From: Betaproteobacteria bacterium
Lineage (GTDB): Bacteria > Pseudomonadota > Gammaproteobacteria > Burkholderiales > Rhodocyclaceae
Assembly (NCBI GenBank): GCA_016709965.1
Contig: JADJLT010000003.1
Span: forward strand, 124,001 to 188,000
Direction of reading: 5' to 3'
Length of the DNA stretch: 64,000 bases
Shown here piece by piece: positions 16,633-24,864 of this stretch. Position 1 is the stretch's first letter; each line of letters opens with the position of its first letter. The notes under the pieces are model-generated. The model worked only from the letters and a program-made list of their open reading frames with translations. It was not told where the DNA came from and did no database searches. The translations under genes and the position numbers were made by a program.

Positions 16633-17151
16633 TTAGCGGTCGTGATCATGACCATGACCGTGGCCGTGGCCCCGGTCATCGCCGCGATAATCGCGGCGGT
16701 CGTCCCCTCGGTCATAGCGACGCTCATCGCGTCGATAGTCACGCCTTTCCTCTCTGCGCTCTTCGCGGTCGAAGTGACGCCGCTCTTCGCCACGATACTC
16801 GTTGCGGTATCCGCCACGGCGCTCCTGGTAGCGCGGGGCATATTCCTGCTGATACCAGTTGTCCTGCACGAAAAAGACGCGTTCGCCACAGGCGTTATAG
16901 CGATGACAGTATTTTCGCCAGTTTCGCGAATGCCCGGGTGGGACGCGCAGATAAAGTGGCGGGCGGCCAACCGGCACGCGTTCAATCATCATGGGCTGCG
17001 GGAAAAGCAGAGGCGGCGCCGGGAAGCCGCCAATATCGAGGCGACCATAAAATCCGGGTTGGCCAATGCTGACCGAGACCTGGGCGGCAGCCGGGACGCT
17101 CGCACTCAGTGCGGCAGCGGCTAGGGTTGCCGCGATCAAAAAACGTTTCAT
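16633..17151 (-). CDS. Exported protein with charged, His-rich low-complexity tail
   Basis: The 172-residue protein has a clear signal peptide (MKRFLIAATLAAAALSASVPAAAQ). The conserved-looking middle (VGRPPLYLRVPPGHSRNWRK, CHRYNAC, VFFVQDNWYQ) is followed from about residue 110 by a low-complexity tail of Arg, Asp, Glu and Tyr ending in GHGHGHGHDHDR. The two cysteines may form a disulfide. The His/Asp-rich tail could bind divalent metals, but this is inference. No function is recognised. The ATG at 17151 is chosen because it gives the signal peptide; GGA lies upstream. Confidence 0.8.
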   Translation of the reverse strand: MKRFLIAATLAAAALSASVPAAAQVSVSIGQPGFYGRLDIGGFPAPPLLFPQPMMIERVPVGRPPLYLRVPPGHSRNWRKYCHRYNACGERVFFVQDNWYQQEYAPRYQERRGGYRNEYRGEERRHFDREERREERRDYRRDERRYDRGDDRRDYRGDDRGHGHGHGHDHDR

Positions 17152-17262
17152 GTACGGAGTTTCCTTGAAGAGTAGTGCCTGAATAACGCGCACTATCAAT
17201 GCGTCGATGACATTGTGGCGTGAAACAAATTGTAAGTCCGTGTCAGCATGTGTCGGGGATAT

Positions 17263-17868
17263 TTAGCGGCGCCGCCAGATTTGCCAGCGTTCGCGGCCGG
17301 CAAAGACCGGGATGGAGTCACTGACGGCCTTGTCTTCGATGCATTCGAAATTGGTTTGCAGCAGGGCATCGAGCTCTGCGGCCTGAATGCCGAAAGGGGG
17401 GCCTTTCGGTTGCTCACAAATGAAAAAGAAGCCGGCGAGCAGGGCGCCGGATGGCAGCAATTCGGCGACGCGCCGGCCCCAGTCAGTCCAGAGTTTGCGC
17501 GGCAGCGCGCAGAGAAAGGCGCGTTCGTAAATCAGTGCATAAGGCGAGTCCGGCGTGAAGGTAAAAAAGTCGGCACAAAGCAGATTGACCTTGGCCCCAG
17601 CCAATACCTCCCTGGCCTTCTCAATGGCCACCGGCGAGAAATCCAGTGCGGTCACCGGCCAGCCGATTTCGGCCAAGTGTGCCGCTTCCCAAGCGCTGCC
17701 GCAGCCCGGAATCAGTGTGTTCAACGGTGTTGCATGGGTGGCGATAAAGTCACCCAAGGCAGACGGAACTTTGCCGGCATCCCAGGGCGTAACGCCCTCG
17801 CCGAAGCGTTTGCACCAGAACTCCGGATGTTCCGGACGTTGCTCTGGTGATTTGATCGATTCTGTCAT
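17263..17868 (-). CDS. TPMT-family SAM-dependent methyltransferase
   Basis: The 201-residue protein has the thiopurine methyltransferase-like fold: WDAGKVPSAL near the N-terminus, SAM motif LIPGCGSAWEA, acidic LDFSPVAIEKA, and the YERAFLCALP strand. Bacterial members methylate thiopurines, tellurite/selenite or other small thiols; the natural substrate here is unknown. The ATG overlaps the stop of the upstream thioredoxin-fold gene (ATGA), so the two form a small minus-strand operon that faces away from hemC. Confidence 0.87.
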   Translation of the reverse strand: MTESIKSPEQRPEHPEFWCKRFGEGVTPWDAGKVPSALGDFIATHATPLNTLIPGCGSAWEAAHLAEIGWPVTALDFSPVAIEKAREVLAGAKVNLLCADFFTFTPDSPYALIYERAFLCALPRKLWTDWGRRVAELLPSGALLAGFFFICEQPKGPPFGIQAAELDALLQTNFECIEDKAVSDSIPVFAGRERWQIWRRR

Positions 17869-18347
17869 GGCGCTTTCAATGCACGAGCCGATTGTTCGAC
17901 CGCGTCTTCAAGATAGGTTTGATAAAAATCGGGCAGTCGGGCGCCAACGATGGGCTCGGCCAGTTTGCGGCCATTCGGTCCATAAAAGGCAACGACCGGG
18001 ACCAGCTTGATCTTTTCTGCGCTGGTGACGCTGGCGTGGGTGCTCGGCTGGCCCTTGAAATCGATGAGTGCCTGGCTGTCGCCATCCTGATTGATCTGAC
18101 GGATCACGACACGATCACGGTAGCGCGGGTTGGCGGCCATTGGTTTCAGGTAATCGCGTTTAACGGCTTCACAGTATTTGCAGTCCTCTCGGCTGAAAAT
18201 GATGATCAGCGGCCCGCCAGCCCTGGCCGCCTGTTGCGCTTCGGAACGCAGGTCAACAGCAAGGGGCAGGTCGGTAGCAGCCAAGGCGGGAGCGGCCTGC
18301 CATGCTAGAATCAGCCCTCCCAAAAGCCCTGCCCATAGCCTGCTCAT
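17865..18347 (-). CDS. Exported thioredoxin-fold protein
   Basis: The 160-residue protein has a signal peptide (MSRLWAGLLGGLILAWQAAPALAA) and a thioredoxin-like domain with the redox pair CKYC in SREDCKYCEAVKRDYLKP. A cis-proline region (KLVPVVAFYGPNG) follows. It resembles SoxW/DsbE-like periplasmic thioredoxins. It is expected to act in the periplasm on disulfides or as a reductant; the partner is unknown. Its ATG and the divergent hemC ATG share the same CATG (18345-18348), leaving no intergenic space, so promoters must lie within the opposite gene. Confidence 0.82.
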   Translation of the reverse strand: MSRLWAGLLGGLILAWQAAPALAATDLPLAVDLRSEAQQAARAGGPLIIIFSREDCKYCEAVKRDYLKPMAANPRYRDRVVIRQINQDGDSQALIDFKGQPSTHASVTSAEKIKLVPVVAFYGPNGRKLAEPIVGARLPDFYQTYLEDAVEQSARALKAP

Positions 18348-19281
18348 GTCCTGTCCTTCCAAGATTGTCATTGCCTCCCGCGAATCCCGTCTGGCCATGT
18401 GGCAGGCGGTGCACGTCAGAGAACGCTTATCGAGTTTAAATCCCGGCAGCGAAGTTGTCATTCTCGGCATGACGACCAAGGGTGACCAGATTCTTGACAG
18501 GCCGCTGGCCGAAATTGGCGGCAAGGGCCTGTTCATCAAGGAACTCGAAGTCGCGATGCAGGAAGGCAAGGCCCACCTTGCCGTGCATTCGATGAAGGAT
18601 GTACCGATGGTGATGCCCGAAGGCTTTGTGCTGGCCGCCATTTCGGCCCGCGAAAATCCGCGTGATGCCTTTGTCTCGAACAAGTTCGAGGCGCTGGATG
18701 ACCTGCCGGCGGGGGCGGTCGTCGGCACTTCCAGTCTGCGTCGGGAATCCATCCTGCGCGCCAAATATCCGCAACTGGTGATCAAGAGCTTGCGCGGCAA
18801 TCTCGATACGCGCCTGAAAAAACTCGATGCCGGCGAATACGACGCGATCATCCTCGCCGCCGCTGGTTTGATTCGTCTGGGTTTGGAAAATCGCATCAAA
18901 TCCGTGTTGACCGCCGAGCAATCGCTGCCGGCGCCAGGGCAGGGCGCACTGGGCATCGAACTGATCGATGGCGCGGCCGACATGGCTGACGTCGTTGAGC
19001 CGCTCAATGATCCGGAAACTGCTCATTGCGTCAAGGCCGAACGCGCCTTTTCCCGTGCCTTGGGTGGTAGCTGCCAGGTGCCGCTTGGCGGCTACGCGAT
19101 CATCGAAAACGGTCAGCTCTGGCTGCGCGGCTTCGTGGCGACGGCAGACGGCAAGGAGGTGGTCAGCGCCGAACTGCGTGGTAATCCCGCAGATGACGAA
19201 GCGCTTGGTCTGCAACTGGCGACCGAGCTTCGTGCCAAAGGCGCCGACGCCATTCTGGAAAAGCTCGCGCATTGCAAATGA
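18346..19281 (+). CDS. hemC: Hydroxymethylbilane synthase (porphobilinogen deaminase)
   Basis: This enzyme condenses four porphobilinogens into hydroxymethylbilane. The 311-residue protein has IASRESRLAMWQA, the KDLP-like region HSMKDVPMVMPEG, the GTSSLRR signature, and the dipyrromethane cofactor cysteine in GGSCQVPLGGYA. The start MSCPSKIV is the only ATG close to the family N-terminus. It has no good Shine-Dalgarno, because the upstream bases belong to the divergent thioredoxin-fold gene. hemD overlaps its stop by ATGA. Confidence 0.97.
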   Translation: MSCPSKIVIASRESRLAMWQAVHVRERLSSLNPGSEVVILGMTTKGDQILDRPLAEIGGKGLFIKELEVAMQEGKAHLAVHSMKDVPMVMPEGFVLAAISARENPRDAFVSNKFEALDDLPAGAVVGTSSLRRESILRAKYPQLVIKSLRGNLDTRLKKLDAGEYDAIILAAAGLIRLGLENRIKSVLTAEQSLPAPGQGALGIELIDGAADMADVVEPLNDPETAHCVKAERAFSRALGGSCQVPLGGYAIIENGQLWLRGFVATADGKEVVSAELRGNPADDEALGLQLATELRAKGADAILEKLAHCK

Positions 19282-20060
19282 CTGATCACGGCCCGTTGTC
19301 TGGCCGAACCATTGTCGTGACCCGGCCGCGAGCGCAGGCAGCGCCGCTGGCTGAGGCGATTGCCGCAGCAGGTGGCAAACCGCTTATTTTTCCCCTGCTC
19401 GACATTTCGCCGGCCAATGATCTGCAGCCGCTGGCAGAGACCGTCGCTAGATTGGCGGACTATTCGCTGGCTGTCTTCATCAGCCCGAATGCGGTTGAAT
19501 ACGCCTTGCCAGCCATTTTGGCGCACGGTACGTGGCCGAAGCAGCTGAAGCCGGTCGCGATTGGGCAGGGAACGGTGAAGGCATTGGCTGTACACAGCAT
19601 TAGCGGTTGCGTCGCGCCGAGCGAACGTTTCGATTCCGAGGCCTTGTTGGCGCTACCTGAGTTGGCGGCCGATAAAGTTCGAGACAAGCGCATCGCGATT
19701 TTTCGCGGAGACGGTGGCCGCGAATTACTGGCCGATACGCTGCGCGAACGAGGGGCAATGGTCGATTGCATTACTTGCTATCGCCGCGCCGGTCCAGCAG
19801 CCGGCGTGGGGCCGCTGATCTCGGCTTGGCGTGCCGGTCAGCTTGATGCACTGGCGGTATCGAGCAGCGAAGGTCTGCGCTATTTTTGCGATCTGCTCGA
19901 TAGCGAAGGCCGTGCCTTTCTGCAAAAAACACCGATTTTCGTCCCGCATGCCCGCATTGCCGAAAATGCACGGGCTTTGGGGTTAAGCAAAATTCTCCTC
20001 ACGGAGGCAGCAGACGCTGGCATTCTTGCTGGCTTAGTTGCTTATAATTGGTCGGCATGA
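19278..20060 (+). CDS. hemD: Uroporphyrinogen-III synthase
   Basis: The 260-residue protein cyclises hydroxymethylbilane to uroporphyrinogen III with inversion of ring D. The family is poorly conserved. Support comes from the N-terminal IVVTRPRAQAAPLAEAI, the FISPNAVEYAL and AVSSSEGLR stretches, the length, and the position directly after hemC with an ATGA overlap. The TTG at 19272 is in frame, but the ATG at 19278 is preferred. Confidence 0.93.
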   Translation: MTDHGPLSGRTIVVTRPRAQAAPLAEAIAAAGGKPLIFPLLDISPANDLQPLAETVARLADYSLAVFISPNAVEYALPAILAHGTWPKQLKPVAIGQGTVKALAVHSISGCVAPSERFDSEALLALPELAADKVRDKRIAIFRGDGGRELLADTLRERGAMVDCITCYRRAGPAAGVGPLISAWRAGQLDALAVSSSEGLRYFCDLLDSEGRAFLQKTPIFVPHARIAENARALGLSKILLTEAADAGILAGLVAYNWSA

Positions 20061-21100
20061 TGCCTGAAAACGAAACTATCCCCTCTTCGTCGAGCATGAC
20101 TTACATCCAGGCGCCGCGTGCCAGGCGGCAAGGTCTTTGGTTGCTGGTGGCGATTGTCGCGCTGGCACTGGCCGGCTGGCAGTGGTTCGACACCCGGCAG
20201 AAGCTGATCGACCTGCAGCAGGAGGTCAGCCGCAAGCTGGCTGACTTCGACACGGCCCACAAGGAAGATCACGGCGCCCAGAAGCAGACGCGTGAGCAGA
20301 TCGATGCCCTGCAGAACCGGTTGGGCGCGCTCGATGGAAAGCTCGCCGAATTCCAGGGGCAGTCGACCACGCTGCAGACCTTGTATCAGGATATCGCTCG
20401 CAGTCGCGAGGAGGTGGCCTTGCTGGAGGTGGAGCAGTCGGTCACGCTGGCCGGGCAGCAATTGCAACTGGCCGGCAACGTGCCGGTTGCCACGTTGGCC
20501 CTGCAATCTGCCGATGCGCAACTCGCCCGCCTGGATCGCCCACAGTACCTGCCCCTGCGCAAGGCGCTTGCCAACGACCTGGCGCGCCTGAATGCATTGC
20601 CTTTTGTCGATACGGCCGGCCTCAGCCTGCGTCTGGAGCAGATCGTTCTGGTGATCGACAAGCTGCCGCTGGCTTCCTATGGTCGACCGGAAAAAACACC
20701 CGAAAATCAAAAAACGCCGGACACCTTGCCGTGGTGGCAAGTGACCGGCACGGCAATGTGGCAGGAAATCAAGGATCTGATTCGCATCCAGCGGTTTGAC
20801 CGCGAAGACGCCGCCCTGCTGGCACCCGGCCAAGCCTATTTTCTGCGTGAAAATCTTAAATTGCGCCTGCTCAACGCACGTCTGGCCCTGTTCTCGCGCG
20901 ACCAGTGGACGTTTCGCAATGAGTTGAAAGTCTCTCAGGAGTTGCTGGCCGCCAACTTTGACGCCAACGACAAGTCAGTACAGACCGCACAATCAACGCT
21001 GCGCCAGATGACGGCGACCGACATCAATGTCGAGCTGCCCACCCTGAAAGACAGTCAGGCGGCCTTGCGTGGCTTGCGCCAAGGCAAGGAAAAGCGGTGA
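20057..21100 (+). CDS. hemX: HemX-like membrane protein
   Basis: The 347-residue protein has a short cytoplasmic N-terminus, one transmembrane helix (about 27-46), and a long, mostly helical, coiled-coil-containing periplasmic part. It matches the HemX family encoded after hemD in proteobacteria, which is often annotated as a uroporphyrinogen methyltransferase but lacks a SAM motif here. Its biochemical role is unsettled. The ATG at 20057 overlaps the hemD stop (ATGA). Around residue 209 the gene contains a good match to the dispersed element, encoding the linker-like YGRPEKTPENQKTPD. Confidence 0.9.
   Translation: MMPENETIPSSSSMTYIQAPRARRQGLWLLVAIVALALAGWQWFDTRQKLIDLQQEVSRKLADFDTAHKEDHGAQKQTREQIDALQNRLGALDGKLAEFQGQSTTLQTLYQDIARSREEVALLEVEQSVTLAGQQLQLAGNVPVATLALQSADAQLARLDRPQYLPLRKALANDLARLNALPFVDTAGLSLRLEQIVLVIDKLPLASYGRPEKTPENQKTPDTLPWWQVTGTAMWQEIKDLIRIQRFDREDAALLAPGQAYFLRENLKLRLLNARLALFSRDQWTFRNELKVSQELLAANFDANDKSVQTAQSTLRQMTATDINVELPTLKDSQAALRGLRQGKEKR
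20680..20720 (+). repeat. Intragenic match to the dispersed element (hemX)
   Basis: GGTCGACCGGAAAAAA (20681-20696) differs at one base from the invariant half and is followed by cacccgaaaatcaaaaaa, resembling the AT-rich half. It is in sense orientation and encodes a polar, proline-rich linker in HemX. Confidence 0.5.
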
Positions 21101-22281
21101 AAGGGCTCTTCTGGATCATCGTCCTGTCTTGCGCGGCGGTTGCCGTCGCGCTTGGTGCACGGTTGAACGACGGCTATGTTCTGCTGGTCTTCCCGCCCTG
21201 GCGGGCTGAGGTCTCGCTGAATCTCTTCATACTTGCGCTGCTGGGGGTGGTGGTTGTGCTGTATCTCTGCATCCGTGCCTTGTCGGTGACTTTTGGCCTG
21301 CCGAAGCGCGTGCGCGAATATCGGGCTCAGCGCCAGCGCGAAAATGCTGGGCTGGTTTTTCAGGATGCGGTTCGCCTGCTGTTTGAGGGGCGTTTTGGGC
21401 AGGCGCTGAAGAAGGCGATTGAAGCGCATGGAGCCGGTACCGCTCCCGGCCTCTCAGCGCTGATCGCCGCCCGCGCTGCCCAGCGCATGCGCGAGCCGGA
21501 AAAACAGCAATTCTGGCTGGAGCATGCCAAGACCGACGATCCGCGTACCGAATCGGCCACCTTGATGCTTGATGCCGAAATGGCCAATGAGGAGCGTCGT
21601 TTCGATGAAGCGCTGGCCGCCCTTGAAAAACTGCAGGGCAAACAGGGCCGTCACATCGCAGCGCTACGCCTTGAAATGCGCGCCCGGCAAGGTCTGGGGG
21701 ACTGGGACGGCGTGCTCAAGTTGGTGCGCCAACTCGTCAAGCGTGATGCGCTGCCGCCTGAAGTGGTACGCGAAGTTCGCACGCAGGCGCATCTGGGCAA
21801 TATCGCCAAGTGTGTGGCCGATCAGGGCAAACTGACCGCGTATTTGCGCTCCGTGCCAGAGGAGGAGCTTGGCCGCCGCGTCGTTCTGGCCGCCGCCAGA
21901 GCGCTGGTGGCGCAAGGCGGCGAGGCCCCCGCGCAGAAACTGATCGAGTCGGTGCTTGATGCGCTGGAGAACAAGGAATGGCAGCCTGAATTGCTGGTGA
22001 TCTACGGTCGTTTGACCGGGGGGGAGCAGACTGCACGGATCGCCAAGGCTGAGGCCTGGTTGCGTCGCCATCCGGAAGATGCCCGTCTGCTTGAGGCACT
22101 GGGCAGAATGTGTCTGCGCCAGCGACTGTGGGGCAAGGCACAAAGTTATCTTGAGGCGGCCTTGGCGGTCGATCCGTCGCAACAAGGGCACCTTGAGCTG
22201 GCCAGACTTTTCGACCAGTTGCAACGAGCGGACGAAGCCAACAAGCACTACCGGGCCAGCGCCCTGCTGGATGCCCGTTAG
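21097..22281 (+). CDS. hemY: HemY haem-synthesis-associated TPR protein
   Basis: The 394-residue protein has two N-terminal transmembrane helices (about 4-24 and 40-62), followed by a cytoplasmic or periplasmic array of TPR-like helices, including VDPSQQGHLELARLFDQLQR near the end. It is the proteobacterial HemY_N family, distinct from the Bacillus protoporphyrinogen oxidase of the same name. The GTG start overlaps the hemX stop (GTGA). It closes the hemCDXY operon and converges on hemF. Confidence 0.92.
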   Translation: MKGLFWIIVLSCAAVAVALGARLNDGYVLLVFPPWRAEVSLNLFILALLGVVVVLYLCIRALSVTFGLPKRVREYRAQRQRENAGLVFQDAVRLLFEGRFGQALKKAIEAHGAGTAPGLSALIAARAAQRMREPEKQQFWLEHAKTDDPRTESATLMLDAEMANEERRFDEALAALEKLQGKQGRHIAALRLEMRARQGLGDWDGVLKLVRQLVKRDALPPEVVREVRTQAHLGNIAKCVADQGKLTAYLRSVPEEELGRRVVLAAARALVAQGGEAPAQKLIESVLDALENKEWQPELLVIYGRLTGGEQTARIAKAEAWLRRHPEDARLLEALGRMCLRQRLWGKAQSYLEAALAVDPSQQGHLELARLFDQLQRADEANKHYRASALLDAR

Positions 22282-22286
22282 GCGCT

Positions 22287-22303
22287 GCCGGCGTCCGGCT
22301 TTT
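22287..22303 (+). terminator. Short hairpin between convergent hemY and hemF
   Basis: GCCGG-CGT-CCGGC followed by TTTT lies in the 24-bp gap between the two convergent genes, immediately after the hemY stop. The stem is short but fully GC. Confidence 0.5.
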
Positions 22304-22305
22304 GG

Positions 22306-23208
22306 CTACACCCAGTCCTGCGGCTTGAGGAAAGCGTCGTAAAGCTCGGCTTCCGGCGTGCCGGCTTCCGGTTGCCAGTCGTAGCGCCATTTGACGATGG
22401 GGGGCAGCGACATCAGGATCGACTCGGTGCGCCCTCCGGATTGCAGGCCGAATAGCGTGCCGCGGTCCCAAACCAGATTGAATTCGACATAACGGCCGCG
22501 GCGATAGGCCTGGAAATCGCGCTCGCGTTCGCCGAACGGGACGTCACGGCATCGGGCCAGTATCGGCAAATAGGCTTGACTGAAAGCATTGCCGACGGAT
22601 TGGGTTAGATTGAAGCAGCGCTCGAAGCCGCCTTCGTTCAAGTCGTCGAAAAACACTCCACCGACACCGCGTGGCTCGTTGCGGTGTTTCAGGAAAAAAT
22701 ATTCATCGCACCATTTCGTGTATTTCGAATAAACCTCGTCGCCGAAAGGTGCCAGTGCATCCTTGCAGGTCTGGTGAAAATGGATCACATCGTCGCGTTG
22801 AGCGTAGTAAGGGGTCATGTCCATGCCGCCGCCGAACCACCAGACGTCCTCCTCGCCATCCTTGGTGGCGACGAAACAGCGGACGTTCATATGCGCCGTC
22901 GGGCAGTAAGGATTGCGCGGATGAAGCACCAGAGAAACACCCATGGCCTCCCACGCGCGCCCAGCCAATTGCGGACGAACGGCGGTGGCCGAGGCGGGTA
23001 GTGATTTGCCGGTGACGTGAGAGAAGTTGACACCACCGCGCTCGAAGAAATTGCCTTCTTCGATCAGTCGTGAAATGCCGCCGCCACCTTCCGGACGATC
23101 CCAACTGTCGGTGCGAAAGGCTTGACCGTCAAAGGCTTCGAGTTCGCCGACGATAGCGGCTTGCAAGCCGGTGAAATAGGTTTTCAGGAGCGCTGTATTT
23201 ATCGTCAT
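22306..23208 (-). CDS. hemF: Aerobic coproporphyrinogen-III oxidase
   Basis: The 300-residue oxygen-dependent enzyme converts coproporphyrinogen III to protoporphyrinogen IX. Conserved stretches are intact: EGGGGISRLIEEGNFFERGG, GVSLVLHPRNPYCPTAHMN, WWFGGGMDMTPYY and the C-terminal EFNLVWDRGTLFGLQSGGRTESIL. It converges on the hemCDXY operon, so early and late haem genes meet tail to tail. It is the last gene of a long minus-strand run that begins with amgK. Confidence 0.97.
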   Translation of the reverse strand: MTINTALLKTYFTGLQAAIVGELEAFDGQAFRTDSWDRPEGGGGISRLIEEGNFFERGGVNFSHVTGKSLPASATAVRPQLAGRAWEAMGVSLVLHPRNPYCPTAHMNVRCFVATKDGEEDVWWFGGGMDMTPYYAQRDDVIHFHQTCKDALAPFGDEVYSKYTKWCDEYFFLKHRNEPRGVGGVFFDDLNEGGFERCFNLTQSVGNAFSQAYLPILARCRDVPFGERERDFQAYRRGRYVEFNLVWDRGTLFGLQSGGRTESILMSLPPIVKWRYDWQPEAGTPEAELYDAFLKPQDWV

Positions 23209-23217
23209 TTAGGCGGA

Positions 23218-24852
23218 TTATGAATTCGTGGTTGAGGGCGGTGTGGCGTGCAGCATGTAACGATTGCGGCCTTCAGCCTTGGCGCGATACATGGCCTGAT
23301 CGGCCCGGTTGACCAATTGCTTGACCGATGTTGTCTCGGCCTGTGGTCCGCTGCAGGTCGAAATACCGATCGAGACGCCGATCTGAATCACCAGGTTATT
23401 GATGCCGATGGGCATGGAAAGGGCGTCAATGCATTTTTGAGCCACCCGTTCGGCGGCTTCACGCGGCATTTCGGTATCGTTGAGCAGGATCAGGAACTCG
23501 TCGCCGCCCAGGCGGGCCACCATATCGACATCGCGAATGACGATACGCAGGCGCCAGGCAATTTCCGCCAGCACCAGATCGCCAATTTGATGGCCGTGGG
23601 CATCGTTGACTGGCTTGAAACCATCGATGTCGAGGAACAGAAGTGCCAGTCCCCGGCCGCTGCGCTGTATCCGGCGTAACTCGCTTTCAAGTTGCTCGTC
23701 GATCAGTCGGCGGTTGGGCAGGCCGGTCAGCGGGTCGTGATGAGCCATTGCTTCCAGTCGCTGCTCCTGCTCCAGAAGGCGGCTTTGCAAGCGGTTGAAG
23801 CTGTGCGCGACATCTGCAACTTCGTCGGCAGTATGGGTCTCTACCGGCTGCATCGGACGCGTGCCTTCGGCCATGTCGTGCAATTCCTTGGCCAGCAGAT
23901 TGATCGGCTTGAGCAGATGGCTGAGAACCGCGAAGAGAAGGACAATGCTGGGCAACGAGAGCAATGCGGTGATCAGAAGAGTATTTTTGAGGGTGTTCGA
24001 AACCGGTTGGAAGGCATCGCCAGTGGCTTGCCTGGCCACCAGTAGCCATTGAGCGCTCGGGATATCGGCGATGGCGACCAGTTCATCGGCATTCTTCGCA
24101 TTACGCAGTGTCGTGATGCCGCGCTGGCCACTCATGGCGGCATCCAGCACGGGGTCCTGCCCATGGAGGGGCAGTGGAGTGACTGACAGCTTCATTTCCG
24201 AGGCCAGCACGAAAAGGCGGTGTTGCGGAGAAATCAGTTCGTAGATGCCGTTTTTTCCGGGGGCCGCATCAAGGATCAGGTCGAGAAAGCCGGGCGCTGT
24301 CATCGGCGTGACGCCGGCGAGAATGCCGAGAAGCTTTTGCTCGTGATCGAATACCGGAATCGCAATGACCAGCGCCGGCTGACCGGTGGCGCGAGCGATC
24401 AGCGGTTTGCTGACGAAGGGTTGCCCGGTTTTTGTTGCGCCAACATACCAGTCGCGGTCGGTAAAGGATTTCGGGCGAGTTTTAAGGCGCGGCGCATCGC
24501 CGATGGTCGGTCCGCCGTCGGGCGGAACCGCCATCAGACCAATGGGGAAAAGCGTGTGAATGGCCTTGCGGTCTTCCAGCCACCGCTGCATCGCCGGTGG
24601 GTCGCTGAACAGTGAGGGTGGCATGTTCAGCGCAACACGTTTCAGGCTTTCCAGGCGCAACGTAACCTTGGCGTCTATGTCGCGAGCGATGTAGCTGGTC
24701 GTCGTCAGCTGTTGCTTGGAGAGCACATCCTGCATGTCGTCATGAAGGATGCGGGTGACGAAGAAGATAATGAGGCTGATGCCAGCCAGGAATAGAAGGA
24801 CGGATACGGCAGCAATCCGTATTTTCAGACTGCTGCCGAAACGCCGCTTCAT
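23218..24852 (-). CDS. Membrane diguanylate cyclase with periplasmic sensor
   Basis: The 544-residue protein has an N-terminal transmembrane helix (about 12-32) and a periplasmic Cache-type sensor region (about 35-280). A second helix (about 290-312) leads into a HAMP segment (SHLLKPINLLAKEL) and a C-terminal GGDEF domain with an intact GGDEF site (449-453). An RDVD inhibitory I-site lies exactly five residues before it, so product inhibition is likely. It should make cyclic di-GMP in response to an unidentified external ligand. It lies 9 bp upstream of hemF and 12 bp downstream of purD and is probably cotranscribed with both. Confidence 0.93.
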   Translation of the reverse strand: MKRRFGSSLKIRIAAVSVLLFLAGISLIIFFVTRILHDDMQDVLSKQQLTTTSYIARDIDAKVTLRLESLKRVALNMPPSLFSDPPAMQRWLEDRKAIHTLFPIGLMAVPPDGGPTIGDAPRLKTRPKSFTDRDWYVGATKTGQPFVSKPLIARATGQPALVIAIPVFDHEQKLLGILAGVTPMTAPGFLDLILDAAPGKNGIYELISPQHRLFVLASEMKLSVTPLPLHGQDPVLDAAMSGQRGITTLRNAKNADELVAIADIPSAQWLLVARQATGDAFQPVSNTLKNTLLITALLSLPSIVLLFAVLSHLLKPINLLAKELHDMAEGTRPMQPVETHTADEVADVAHSFNRLQSRLLEQEQRLEAMAHHDPLTGLPNRRLIDEQLESELRRIQRSGRGLALLFLDIDGFKPVNDAHGHQIGDLVLAEIAWRLRIVIRDVDMVARLGGDEFLILLNDTEMPREAAERVAQKCIDALSMPIGINNLVIQIGVSIGISTCSGPQAETTSVKQLVNRADQAMYRAKAEGRNRYMLHATPPSTTNS

Positions 24853-24864
24853 GGTCTGGATGTC

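Noticed and set aside
16407..17124. Overlapping plus-strand frames of 221 and 166 residues opposite the exported His-rich protein
   Set aside because: They mirror the repetitive Arg/Asp codons of the minus-strand gene, which has a proper signal peptide and start. The plus-strand frames have neither motif nor ribosome-binding site.
17865..19007. A 380-residue frame covering the thioredoxin-fold gene and much of hemC on the opposite strand
   Set aside because: Only its last 160 residues have a signal peptide and thioredoxin fold. The preceding part is the antisense of conserved hemC, so the start is set at 18347.
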